A DNA stretch of 8,002 nucleotides, from positions 1 through 8,002 of the forward strand of contig CANHMJ010000063.1 of the NCBI GenBank assembly GCA_947461805.1, written 5' to 3'. Each line of letters opens with the position of its first letter. Position 1 is the first letter of the stretch. Of the stretch, positions 1 to 6,463 are shown one piece after another. A model generated the notes under the pieces. That model was not told the DNA's origin. It saw nothing but the letters and a program-made list of their open reading frames with translations, and did not search any database. The DNA is from Burkholderiaceae bacterium (GTDB lineage: Bacteria > Pseudomonadota > Gammaproteobacteria > Burkholderiales > Burkholderiaceae). The position numbers and the translations under genes are program-made.

Positions 1-1331
1 GGCAAACCGCTGGTAACCGCTGCGCCAATCGAATAGCCCATACCAATACCCATAATGCCCCATGTACCGGAGTCAAAACGCTTACGTGGCTTGTACATAT
101 TCACAATGGCACGGCAAAAGTCGAGCGTATTAGCGCCTTCGTTAACAAGGTTGATATCGGGATTTTTCTTCACAACATCGCGAATCACGCGCAATGCACC
201 ATGGAAGTTCATTGGCACAGCATCTTTGGCAAGTGTTTCTGCCATCTTCGCCATGTTCTTGTCTTTTTTCTCGTTGATTGCTGCAATCCATTCAGCGCTT
301 GGTTTGGGAACAGAAGCAATGCCTTTCAAGAGTTCACCAACGCATGAACCAATATCACCAATCAATGGTGCGGCAATTTGTACGTTGCTATCAACTTCGT
401 TTGCCTGAATATCGATCTGGATAAATTTCTTAGGCTCCTTGCCCCAAGTCTTGCCCTTACCGTGGGCAAGCAACCAATTCAGGCGGGCGCCAATTAATAA
501 GACTGTATCAGCCTCTGCTAAAACAAATGAGCGGGCTGGGGACGCAGTTTGCGGATGATCATCTGGTAACAAACCTTTTGCCATCGACATTGGTAAATAT
601 GGAATGCCGGATTTTTCAATCAGGGCTTTGATGTCTGCATCAGCCTGCGCATATGCAGCGCCTTTACCCAGCAGAATTAATGGGCGTTTAGCATCCTTGA
701 GCACGCTTAATGCACGGGCTACTGCATCGGCTGCTGGAATCTGACGGGGTACTGGGTCGATTACTTTGAAGATGGATTTCTTGGCATCGGCTACCGACAA
801 AGTCTGCGATAAAAGTTGTGCTGGCAAGTCCAAGTACACGCCGCCAGGACGGCCAGATACCGCGGCACGAATCGCGCGCGCAATACCAATACCAATGTCT
901 TCCGCATGATTAATACGGTAAGCTGCTTTTGCGTATGGCTTAGCTGCATTGAGCTGATCCATCTCTTCGTAATCGCCCTGCTGCAAGTCAACGATCTCGC
1001 GCTCGCTTGAGCCGCTGATCAGAATCATTGGGAAGCAGTTCACCGTTGCATTGGCTAAGGCAGTTAAACCATTCAAAAAACCAGGTGCGGAAACCGTCAT
1101 GCAGATGCCAGGCTTTTGCGTCATGTAACCGGCAATGGCTGCGGCATTTCCTGCGTGCTGCTCATGGCGGAAACCAATGAAACGCATACCTTCAGCCTGC
1201 GCCAAGCGGCATAAGTCCGTAATGGGAATCCCCACTAAACCATAAATGGTGTCAATGTCATTGGCCTTGAGGGCATCGATAACAAGATGGAATCCGTCGG
1301 TGAGTTCGTGGTTTTGATTGTCGTTTGTCAT
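1..1331 (-). CDS. oxc: Oxalyl-CoA decarboxylase (C-terminus cut by the window edge)
   Basis: A thiamine-diphosphate enzyme that converts oxalyl-CoA to formyl-CoA and CO2 in cytoplasmic oxalate degradation, normally paired with formyl-CoA transferase (frc). About 443 residues are present; the family is about 565-570 long, so roughly 125 are missing. The N-terminal Pyr domain shows the VGIPITDL stretch (33-40) and FRHEQHAGNAAA, whose Glu57 matches the ThDP-activating Glu56 of the Oxalobacter enzyme. GDYEEMDQL carries Tyr121 and Glu122, matching active-site Tyr120/Glu121. A middle nucleotide-binding domain follows (GARLNWLLAHGKGKTWG). The visible part ends at GTWGIMGIGMGYSIGAAVTSG, just before the expected GDSAFGF...NN cofactor motif. 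The ATG at 1331 is the only plausible start because the frame meets a stop about 45 bases upstream. No good Shine-Dalgarno precedes it; the nearest GGAG is some 27 bases away. The family call is very secure. The symbol oxc distinguishes it from other ThDP enzymes by the near-identical Oxc-type motifs. Confidence 0.95.
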   Translation of the reverse strand, partial: MTNDNQNHELTDGFHLVIDALKANDIDTIYGLVGIPITDLCRLAQAEGMRFIGFRHEQHAGNAAAIAGYMTQKPGICMTVSAPGFLNGLTALANATVNCFPMILISGSSEREIVDLQQGDYEEMDQLNAAKPYAKAAYRINHAEDIGIGIARAIRAAVSGRPGGVYLDLPAQLLSQTLSVADAKKSIFKVIDPVPRQIPAADAVARALSVLKDAKRPLILLGKGAAYAQADADIKALIEKSGIPYLPMSMAKGLLPDDHPQTASPARSFVLAEADTVLLIGARLNWLLAHGKGKTWGKEPKKFIQIDIQANEVDSNVQIAAPLIGDIGSCVGELLKGIASVPKPSAEWIAAINEKKDKNMAKMAETLAKDAVPMNFHGALRVIRDVVKKNPDINLVNEGANTLDFCRAIVNMYKPRKRFDSGTWGIMGIGMGYSIGAAVTSGL

Positions 1332-1446
1332 AAAAGTTGTATTGGTTAGATTGCTTCGCTCCGTTGGCAAGGCAATTTAGCTTGTGTCTTGTATCTCCAG
1401 TTAAAAATGCACCTAAACCCAGGAAATGAACAAACTGCATTTAGGT
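1332..1446 (-). other. Predicted 5' leader of oxc with an inverted repeat
   Basis: If transcription starts near 1446, the oxc message has a leader of about 115 bases. Its very 5' end can fold: TTTAGGT (1440-1446) and ACCTAAA (1411-1417) are exact 7-base complements around a 22-base loop. No known riboswitch class or strong Shine-Dalgarno is recognisable. An ATG at 1440 opens a 60-codon frame, but it overlaps the start of oxc out of frame and looks like chance. The leader's extent depends on the predicted start point. Confidence 0.4.
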
Positions 1447-1452
1447 GGGTGC

Positions 1453-1458
1453 ATCTTA
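1453..1458 (-). promoter_or_regulatory. Predicted -10 box of the oxc promoter
   Basis: On the minus strand the hexamer reads TAAGAT, matching four of six consensus positions, and it places the start point near 1446. There is no good -35 hexamer at the right spacing. Instead, an Fnr-type palindrome lies where an activator would replace it. This arrangement is typical of activator-dependent class II promoters. The assignment rests on spacing and similarity only. Confidence 0.5.
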
Positions 1459-1480
1459 GGCTTGGGGGTGTGGATCAGCA

Positions 1481-1494
1481 TTGACTTGCGTCAA
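1481..1494. promoter_or_regulatory. Fnr/Dnr-type operator TTGAC-N4-GTCAA
   Basis: The sequence TTGACTTGCGTCAA is a perfect palindrome of two 5-base arms separated by four bases, one base per arm away from the Fnr consensus TTGAT-N4-ATCAA. Its centre (1487.5) falls at -41.5 relative to the start point predicted from the TAAGAT box. That is the canonical position for activation by Fnr/Crp-family dimers. The obvious candidate ligand is the adjacent Crp/Fnr-family protein at 1561-2178, although a distant Fnr-like protein could also bind it. Confidence 0.65.
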
Positions 1495-1560
1495 TTTCCC
1501 TTTAATTCCAATGAAAACAAGGCTTAGAGTCTGCTGGAAATAAACTCAAATCCTTAAAAA

Positions 1561-2178
1561 CTAGACAAATAGGTCGTTGTGCTTTGTTTTTAGGCGACTT
1601 AGGGTCTCAGGCGACAAATTCAAATAGGCTGCCAGCTCTTTTTTTGGCAAAAGCCCAAATAGGCTCTCGTACTTACGCACAAAGCGCTCCACGCGACCGG
1701 GTGCGTCCAGCATATGCAAGGTAATGGTGTGGGCCATGATTTCACTCATGAGGCGCATTACCTCAAACTCAAAACTCTCTTTAAGGGGGGGATGGCTCTC
1801 CAAAAACTCAGTCCATTTTTTCATGGGTAGGCGCGCAACCCTAGCCTTGGTCACGCAAGCAATGCTGTAAGGTGCTGATTTCTTAAGGCGCCAAGCAGCA
1901 TAGCTGGTTTCAATGTCCTTTTCGATGGTAAAGCGCAAGATCATTTCCTTTGCATCCGAGCTGGATACGATGCGTTTCAAAATGCCATCCAACACAAAAT
2001 ACTGCTCCATTTGGTGATCACCTTGGTGCAACAAAATCTCCGATTTTTTAAGGTCTGAGATCACTAAATGGCGCTCGAGCTCAGCCATACTTGCCTGATC
2101 TAAATGCTGCAAGACGATGTTCTGACTCAACTGCAAGCGAATCAGATTCTTTTCAGTGTGTTTGTCTAGTACTGTCAT
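1561..2178 (-). CDS. Crp/Fnr-family transcriptional regulator, ligand unknown
   Basis: A 205-residue DNA-binding regulator. Residues about 20-125 form a cyclic-nucleotide-binding-type beta-roll, with the HQGD turn near 51-54 and YFVLDG at 60-65. A long dimerisation helix follows (about 130-158). The C-terminal helix-turn-helix lies at about 178-199, and its recognition helix PETLSRLKTK carries Glu191, Ser194 and Arg195, the E-xx-SR pattern by which Fnr-type proteins read TTGA half-sites. The only cysteine is Cys108, so an Fnr-type iron-sulfur cluster is excluded. The GE-xx-(7)-RxA cassette that binds cAMP in Crp is absent. The protein ends almost directly after the recognition helix, so the usual wing is missing or very short. 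It lies upstream of oxc in the same orientation, and a matching operator stands in between, so local control of oxalate catabolism is inferred. No clear Shine-Dalgarno or terminator is visible. Confidence 0.88.
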   Translation of the reverse strand: MTVLDKHTEKNLIRLQLSQNIVLQHLDQASMAELERHLVISDLKKSEILLHQGDHQMEQYFVLDGILKRIVSSSDAKEMILRFTIEKDIETSYAAWRLKKSAPYSIACVTKARVARLPMKKWTEFLESHPPLKESFEFEVMRLMSEIMAHTITLHMLDAPGRVERFVRKYESLFGLLPKKELAAYLNLSPETLSRLKTKHNDLFV

Positions 2179-2202
2179 ATTTATTATTGTTTTTACTTTG
2201 CC

Positions 2203-2231
2203 ATTGTAGGCGTAGTTAGTAAAAACCCCAA
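2203..2231 (-). promoter_or_regulatory. Candidate promoter of the Crp/Fnr-family regulator
   Basis: On the minus strand TTGGGG (2231-2226) and TACAAT (2208-2203) are separated by exactly 17 bases. The -10 matches five of six consensus positions and the -35 only three. The predicted start near 2196 gives a leader of about 17 bases before the ATG at 2178. The short gap is shared with the oppositely directed btuB transcript, so the two promoters stand back to back. Confidence 0.45.
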
Positions 2232-2234
2232 TAT

Positions 2235-2262
2235 TTGAGGGTCTTAAATGCAGTAGTATTGA
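2235..2262 (+). promoter_or_regulatory. Weak candidate promoter for the btuB riboswitch transcript
   Basis: A promoter must lie just left of the riboswitch, between about 2200 and 2268. The best pair I can find is TTGAGG (2235-2240) and TATTGA (2257-2262), 16 bases apart. TAGTAT at 2254-2259 is an alternative -10 without a good -35. The hexamers match poorly, so only the general location is reliable. Confidence 0.25.
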
Positions 2263-2268
2263 AGGGTT

Positions 2269-2450
2269 ATGGTGCTTTGTTGCATTGCAATGAAGTTAAA
2301 CGGGAAACACTATTTAAACGTGTGCTGCCCCCGCAACGGTAAGCAAATGTACCTTGTAGCGAGGTACGGAGAACTTGGATATAGCCACTGTGCGCGTCAA
2401 TCGCATGGGAAGGTCAAGTTCTTAAATTTGCCAGCCCGGATACCGGCCAA
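2269..2450 (+). ncRNA. Cobalamin riboswitch aptamer
   Basis: The RNA folds to bind adenosylcobalamin or a related cobalamin and represses the B12 uptake genes downstream. The conserved blocks appear in order. GGTGC opens the aptamer (about 2271) and TTAAACGGGAA follows (2296-2306). The CACT...GTGTGC arm leads into GCTGCCCCCGCAACGGT (2324-2340). Then come a perfect hairpin GTACCT/AGGTAC (2349-2354 with 2362-2367, loop TGTAGCG), AGCCACTG (2383-2390), TGGGAAGG (about 2406-2413) and the B12 box GCCAGCCCGGATACCGGCC (2430-2448). Its position in front of btuB supports the call. Exact outer borders are approximate. Short open frames across this stretch are artefacts of the structured RNA. Confidence 0.95.
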
Positions 2451-2615
2451 AACAGGTGGAATTTTGCGGACGGGGATCCTTCGCGCGCCGATAGAAGCGT
2501 TCGCATGGATTCCATGTGCCGTACATATTGACGTTCTGGACTCGCGCCCATGAAGTTCTGTTCGACTCGGCTAACGGGGAAGTTGGCTTGGTGATTCGAC
2601 GGCAGAAGGTTCATC
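2451..2615 (+). promoter_or_regulatory. Riboswitch expression platform and btuB ribosome binding site
   Basis: About 165 untranslated bases separate the aptamer from btuB. No GC-rich hairpin followed by a T run is present, so transcription termination is unlikely. The Shine-Dalgarno AGAAGG (2604-2609) lies six bases before the ATG. It can be buried by pairing GAA (2552-2554) with TTC (2610-2612), TTCTG (2556-2560) with CAGAA (2603-2607) and TCGA (2562-2565) with TCGA (2596-2599). A second TTCTG at 2534-2538 could compete. This is a hand-drawn fold, but it fits control of translation initiation as known for btuB in enteric bacteria. Confidence 0.5.
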
Positions 2616-4571
2616 ATGAAACAGCAGTTCAGTAATAAACAGTGCACATCCGCATTGTTAGCAGCGCTTTTATCAAGCGTCATTCCATTTCAAAGTGCAG
2701 TAGGGCAAACACCATCGGTATCGGTATCCAATACGGTCGACCCCCTTAACCCAATCATTGTCACCGCAACACGAACGCCCACCAAGGCAAGCGATGTCCT
2801 AGCGGATAACATTTATATTGGGGCCGAGGAGATTGCGCAAGCAGGTCAAACTAGCTTGGTGGAGTTACTACAAAGGCAGCGCGGTGTCGAAATATCGACA
2901 CAGGGTGGAGCCGGCTCAAATGCAAGCGTATTTTTAAGGGGCACTAGCGGCGGTCAAAGCTTGGTCTTAATTGATGGTATCCGCACTCAATCGAGCTTAA
3001 GCGGTACAAGTGCATGGGCGGCAATACCCCTCTCTCTGATTGACCATATTGAAATTATTTTCGGGCCGCAAAGTAGTATTTACGGCTCCGAGGCCATCGG
3101 TGGCGTAATTCAGATTTTTACTAAAAAGGGAAGTGGTCCATTTCAAGCAGGGGGCTCTGCGGGCTATGGAAGCTACGGCACCAGCATTATTGAGGGCAGC
3201 ATTTATGGCTCGATTGATGGTGAAAATAAGACGCGTTACTCGTTCAGCGCCAGTCAGGAGCTATCAACTGGGTTTAATAGTGTCGCCAACAACAATCCCT
3301 GCAGCCCAAGCCAGCCAAACTCCGTCCGCTCAAATGCATATTGCTCTGCAGGCTGGCCTACCAACAGGACAGGATATGTAAAAGACAGTGCTACCGGACA
3401 ACTAAGTCAGCTATGGGCTCCCGGACAAGAGATAGGCGCGCAATTTCTGAGTAGCCGACTCAACAATCAATATCCAGCAACAGCTTACAACCCCGATTTC
3501 TCTGACTATGCTGTCATCAGTAATCGTGTCACAACACTGAACACGCTTGCTGCGTATTCTAAAAATCAAGTTACGCATATTTGGAATAGCCTGCTTCAGG
3601 TTGCGGTCTCTGCTGATAATGGACAAACTCTTGCGCCTAGCTCTAACGCAGTTGCTAATAGCAAGCAAAATATCTATACCTGGCAGAATGACATCAAGTT
3701 GGGTTCGGACTTGCTGCAATTGGTTGCAGAACGAAGGACTCAATCTGCATTTGCAACCTCCGGAAGCATTAGTCAAGAGCAAAATACAAATTCGGTAGCG
3801 GCGGCTTACCAGCTTAAACGCGGATCAAATTTGGCTAGCATTAGCTTTCGGAATGACAACATAACCGGCTATGGGCCTCAAAGCACCGGAAGTATTGCTT
3901 ATGGGTATTTTTTTACAAAAGAATGGCGAGTCAATGTAAATCATGGAACTGCATTCAAGGCGCCATCCTTTTTTGATCTGTATTACCCAGGGTATGGGGT
4001 ATCCAACCTCCTACCAGAAAAAAGTAAGAATACAGAGGCCGGTATTTTTTATGAAACCAAATCGTTTGACGCCCGAGTTATTGCCTATAGCAATACGATT
4101 ACCAATCTCATCCAATACACATCGAGCGGCTGTCCTGCGGGGTATGAATTCGGGTGTGCCGGTAACGTAGCCAATGCAAAGATTAATGGAGTCTCTATTG
4201 GATCGACTGCGCGAGTTTGGAATTACGCCCTCAAGGCATCATTTGATCAGCAAAATCCAATAGATCAAAGTACGGGATATGTACTGGCAAAGCGTGCAAA
4301 ACAATTTGGTAATGTAGGGGTTGAACGCCAGCTCAATAAGCTAGTAACCGGTATTGAAAGTACCTTACAAGGACGTAGAACTGATTTTGACAATACAGGC
4401 AATATGGGCGGTTATGCACTATTAAACCTGTACGCCAGCTATCAACTCGAAAAGAATATAAGCCTATTTGGTCGCTGGAATAATGTACTCAACAAAGACT
4501 ACCAATTAAGCTACGGCTATAACACACCAGGTTCGAATGTCTTCGTTGGCTTACGTTATGCCATGCAGTAA
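2616..4571 (+). CDS. btuB: TonB-dependent outer-membrane cobalamin receptor BtuB
   Basis: Imports vitamin B12 across the outer membrane using energy relayed by TonB. The 651-residue product starts with a signal peptide (about 1-30, likely cut after AVG). A TonB-box-like PIIVTATRT follows at 46-54, then the plug domain (about 60-172) with VFLRGTSGGQSLVLIDG and IYGSEAIGGVIQIFTKKG. The rest is a 22-strand-type barrel including the conserved GTAFKAPSFFDLY and NVLNKDYQ segments. It is slightly longer than the roughly 614-residue E. coli precursor. Extra length sits around 221-305, in an apparent surface loop with Cys229 and Cys243. Cys506 and Cys514 form a second closely spaced pair. The chain ends in RYAMQ rather than the usual terminal aromatic residue. 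The ATG at 2616 has a good Shine-Dalgarno and gives a full signal peptide. The riboswitch upstream and btuFCD downstream make the substrate assignment strong. Confidence 0.95.
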   Translation: MKQQFSNKQCTSALLAALLSSVIPFQSAVGQTPSVSVSNTVDPLNPIIVTATRTPTKASDVLADNIYIGAEEIAQAGQTSLVELLQRQRGVEISTQGGAGSNASVFLRGTSGGQSLVLIDGIRTQSSLSGTSAWAAIPLSLIDHIEIIFGPQSSIYGSEAIGGVIQIFTKKGSGPFQAGGSAGYGSYGTSIIEGSIYGSIDGENKTRYSFSASQELSTGFNSVANNNPCSPSQPNSVRSNAYCSAGWPTNRTGYVKDSATGQLSQLWAPGQEIGAQFLSSRLNNQYPATAYNPDFSDYAVISNRVTTLNTLAAYSKNQVTHIWNSLLQVAVSADNGQTLAPSSNAVANSKQNIYTWQNDIKLGSDLLQLVAERRTQSAFATSGSISQEQNTNSVAAAYQLKRGSNLASISFRNDNITGYGPQSTGSIAYGYFFTKEWRVNVNHGTAFKAPSFFDLYYPGYGVSNLLPEKSKNTEAGIFYETKSFDARVIAYSNTITNLIQYTSSGCPAGYEFGCAGNVANAKINGVSIGSTARVWNYALKASFDQQNPIDQSTGYVLAKRAKQFGNVGVERQLNKLVTGIESTLQGRRTDFDNTGNMGGYALLNLYASYQLEKNISLFGRWNNVLNKDYQLSYGYNTPGSNVFVGLRYAMQ

Positions 4572-4580
4572 TTTTTGCAT

Positions 4581-5483
4581 ATGATCAGCACACGACATCA
4601 GCCAAGCAAGGCTTCAAACAAGAATGTACTGCTTAGTATTGCAGTGTTCTTTTTATTTGTTAGCACTTGTGCATCGGCAAACATTGCTATCAAAGATGAT
4701 CGGGGAAGTGAGGTTCGCCTCGCTGGCCCTGCCCAGCGCGTAGTTAGCATGCTTCCCTCTCTGACCGAGTCTGTATGTGCTCTGGGTAAGTGTTCTGTTT
4801 TAGTGGGGATTGATCGCTTCTCCAATTGGCCAAAATCGCTTGATGCTTTGCCGCGCTTGGGCGGCATTGCCGATGCCAATATTGAGGGCATTATTCGCTT
4901 AAAGCCAGACTTGGTCTTGGTTGAAAAATCATCGCCACTCATTGCGCGCCTGCAGTCCTTGGGTCTTTCAGTGGCTGCATTTGATGTGCAGTCCATGGCC
5001 GATGTGCAGCGCACTTTACGGCAACTGGATGTAGTCTTGGGCTCTACTGAATCAGGTGCAGTATGGGATCGCATTCAACTTGACATCGCTCGGGCCAATC
5101 GCGCGCTATCACCCTCACAAAAAGCGGCACGGGTGTATTTTGAGGTGAACGCTGCGCCCTTTGCGGCTGGCAAAATCTCCTTTATTGGTGAATTACTCGA
5201 TCGACTGGGTATGCAAAACATTGCTACGGAAAAGATGGGCGCCTTTCCGAAGATCAACCCAGAATTCGTAGTGCAGTCCAAGCCGGATTTGATTATGAGC
5301 ACTGAAGCATCACCAAAACAGTTGGCACAGCGCCCCGGCTGGAAATCCATTCCGGCGATTCAGGGTAATCGGGTTTGCTTCTTTGCGGCAGCACAAGCAG
5401 ATGTACTAGTTCGCCCCGGCCCACGCATGGGTGAAGCAGCAGCCCTGATTGCTGATTGCGCAATGCGCTCACTGCCCAAGTGA
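4581..5483 (+). CDS. btuF: Periplasmic cobalamin-binding protein BtuF
   Basis: The soluble periplasmic carrier that captures B12 released by BtuB and delivers it to the BtuCD transporter. From the ATG at 4581 it has 300 residues. A signal peptide covers about 1-33 (hydrophobic 16-28, likely cleavage ASA/N). Two Rossmann-like lobes joined by a long helix follow, as in class III binding proteins: RVVSMLPSLTESVCALG (53-69), GGIADANIEGIIRLKPD (94-110), FEVNAAPFAAG (187-197) and INPEFVVQSKPDLI (from 225). Glu102 and Glu228 sit where lobe-surface glutamates of E. coli BtuF contact arginines of BtuC. A TTG six bases earlier could also start the frame, but the ATG is preferred. Neither has a clear Shine-Dalgarno, so translation is probably coupled to btuB, which ends nine bases before. 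VSTC resembles a lipobox, but Thr before the Cys is unfavourable, so a lipoprotein is less likely. Confidence 0.92.
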   Translation: MISTRHQPSKASNKNVLLSIAVFFLFVSTCASANIAIKDDRGSEVRLAGPAQRVVSMLPSLTESVCALGKCSVLVGIDRFSNWPKSLDALPRLGGIADANIEGIIRLKPDLVLVEKSSPLIARLQSLGLSVAAFDVQSMADVQRTLRQLDVVLGSTESGAVWDRIQLDIARANRALSPSQKAARVYFEVNAAPFAAGKISFIGELLDRLGMQNIATEKMGAFPKINPEFVVQSKPDLIMSTEASPKQLAQRPGWKSIPAIQGNRVCFFAAAQADVLVRPGPRMGEAAALIADCAMRSLPK

Positions 5484-5494
5484 TAGTCTGCGGT

Positions 5495-6463
5495 ATGCGC
5501 CCTACTTTGTTTCCCCGTGTGCTCGCCTTGTTGGTACTGAGCATTGCATTGCTATGCTTGGGCGCATTGCTGGGTAGCGGTGGGATTGCCTGGAGCGCTG
5601 ACTCTGCAATCGTATTGGACATCCGCTTACCCCGTTCAGCAGGAGCATGGCTGGCAGGTGCTCTGCTGGGCTTGGCCGGTGCGATTGCGCAGGGTGTTTT
5701 TCGTAACCCATTGGCTGATCCGTATTTGCTGGGCAGCGCATCGGGCGCCTTAATGGGTGTCGCACTTGTTTTAGGCTTTTCCCACGCGATTACCAATTCT
5801 GGGCTTGCGTTAATTGGACTTAACAGCGGTGCGTTTATTGGTGCGCTACTGGGTGTTTTTGCAGCGCTGATTCTGGCTGGTGGGTATCGCAGCTCCCTAC
5901 GCCTTTTACTATCGGGTGTAGTAATTAGTGTCATTCTTGGCGCAGGTAATGCCCTCTTTACTTTTGTTCGCCCCGATCTCTATCAGCGCTTTCAGGCATT
6001 CATGCTAGGTAACACTAGCCTACTGGATTGGCATAGCGTCTACCTCATGCTGCTCGTTTGGATTCTCTGTATTGCAGTAGCACTACTGTTGAGTGCAGCC
6101 TTGAATGCGCTCAGCCTTGGTGAAAGTACTGCCAAAACCCTTGGTCTTCCGATTGATCAAATGCGCCTTGGTTTGATTGCCGTTCTTGCCCTGGCTACTG
6201 GTGCAGCGGTAGCCCAAACCGGGCTCATTGCATTTATCGGCCTTGCAGCGCCCCACCTGGTTCGGCGCTTTGCTAACGGCTCCCAGCGTATCCATCTACT
6301 GATGTCCAGCTTGGCTGGTGGCATCCTGTTGTTAGCCTCGGATTTACTGGCGCGTACGATCATGGCACCTCTTGAGCTTCCGGTCGGAATTGTGACCGCA
6401 GTACTAGGCGGCTCTTATTTACTGTTATTGCTCCGGCGTCAGACCTGTGGGATAAGCGTATGA
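5495..6463 (+). CDS. btuC: Cobalamin ABC transporter permease BtuC
   Basis: Inner-membrane FecCD-family permease that forms the B12 translocation path as a dimer with BtuD. The 322-residue length matches E. coli BtuC (326, ten membrane helices). The sequence is almost continuously hydrophobic. It carries family motifs DIRLPRSAGAWLAGALLGLAG (in 42-62), QGVFRNPLADPYLLG (66-80), TGLIAFIGLAAPHLVRR, which includes the cytoplasmic loop that docks on the ATPase, and the C-terminal ELPVGIVTAVLGGSYLLLL. The ATG at 5495, 11 bases after btuF, gives the standard short N-terminus before the first helix. A TTG at 5456 would add 13 residues and overlap btuF, and is less likely. The stop overlaps the start of btuD as ATGA. 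The family is certain. Cobalamin rather than ferric-siderophore specificity comes from the riboswitch, BtuB and BtuF. Confidence 0.93.
   Translation: MRPTLFPRVLALLVLSIALLCLGALLGSGGIAWSADSAIVLDIRLPRSAGAWLAGALLGLAGAIAQGVFRNPLADPYLLGSASGALMGVALVLGFSHAITNSGLALIGLNSGAFIGALLGVFAALILAGGYRSSLRLLLSGVVISVILGAGNALFTFVRPDLYQRFQAFMLGNTSLLDWHSVYLMLLVWILCIAVALLLSAALNALSLGESTAKTLGLPIDQMRLGLIAVLALATGAAVAQTGLIAFIGLAAPHLVRRFANGSQRIHLLMSSLAGGILLLASDLLARTIMAPLELPVGIVTAVLGGSYLLLLLRRQTCGISV

Noticed and set aside
1258..1440. 60-codon frame starting at the 5' end of the predicted oxc leader
   Set aside because: It runs out of frame into oxc, has no Shine-Dalgarno and no recognisable sequence. A leader peptide remains possible but is unsupported.
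2235..2248. TTGAG-N4-TTAAA as a second Fnr-type operator in the regulator/btuB gap
   Set aside because: The right arm departs from the half-site and the spacing to either predicted start is not a standard activator position.
2269..2553. 94-codon open frame on the plus strand
   Set aside because: It lies wholly across the cobalamin riboswitch and its leader; the conserved RNA blocks explain the sequence and the peptide resembles nothing known.
2556..2572. tRNA T-loop-like TGTTCGACTCGG
   Set aside because: The flanking five-base arms do not pair and no acceptor or anticodon stem is present.
2574..2605. Second, partial cobalamin aptamer (GGGGAAG...GGTGATTCG resembles the GGGAA...GGTG block)
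   Set aside because: The diagnostic CCGCAAC, GCCACTG and B12-box blocks are absent and the segment runs straight into the ribosome binding site.
4598..5074. 158-codon open frame on the minus strand
   Set aside because: Antisense to btuF, with no recognisable domain; the sense strand is clearly coding.
5293..5934. 213-codon open frame on the minus strand
   Set aside because: It is antisense to the btuF-btuC junction, has a Pro/Ala/Ser-rich composition typical of a shadow frame, and the sense frames carry clear family motifs.
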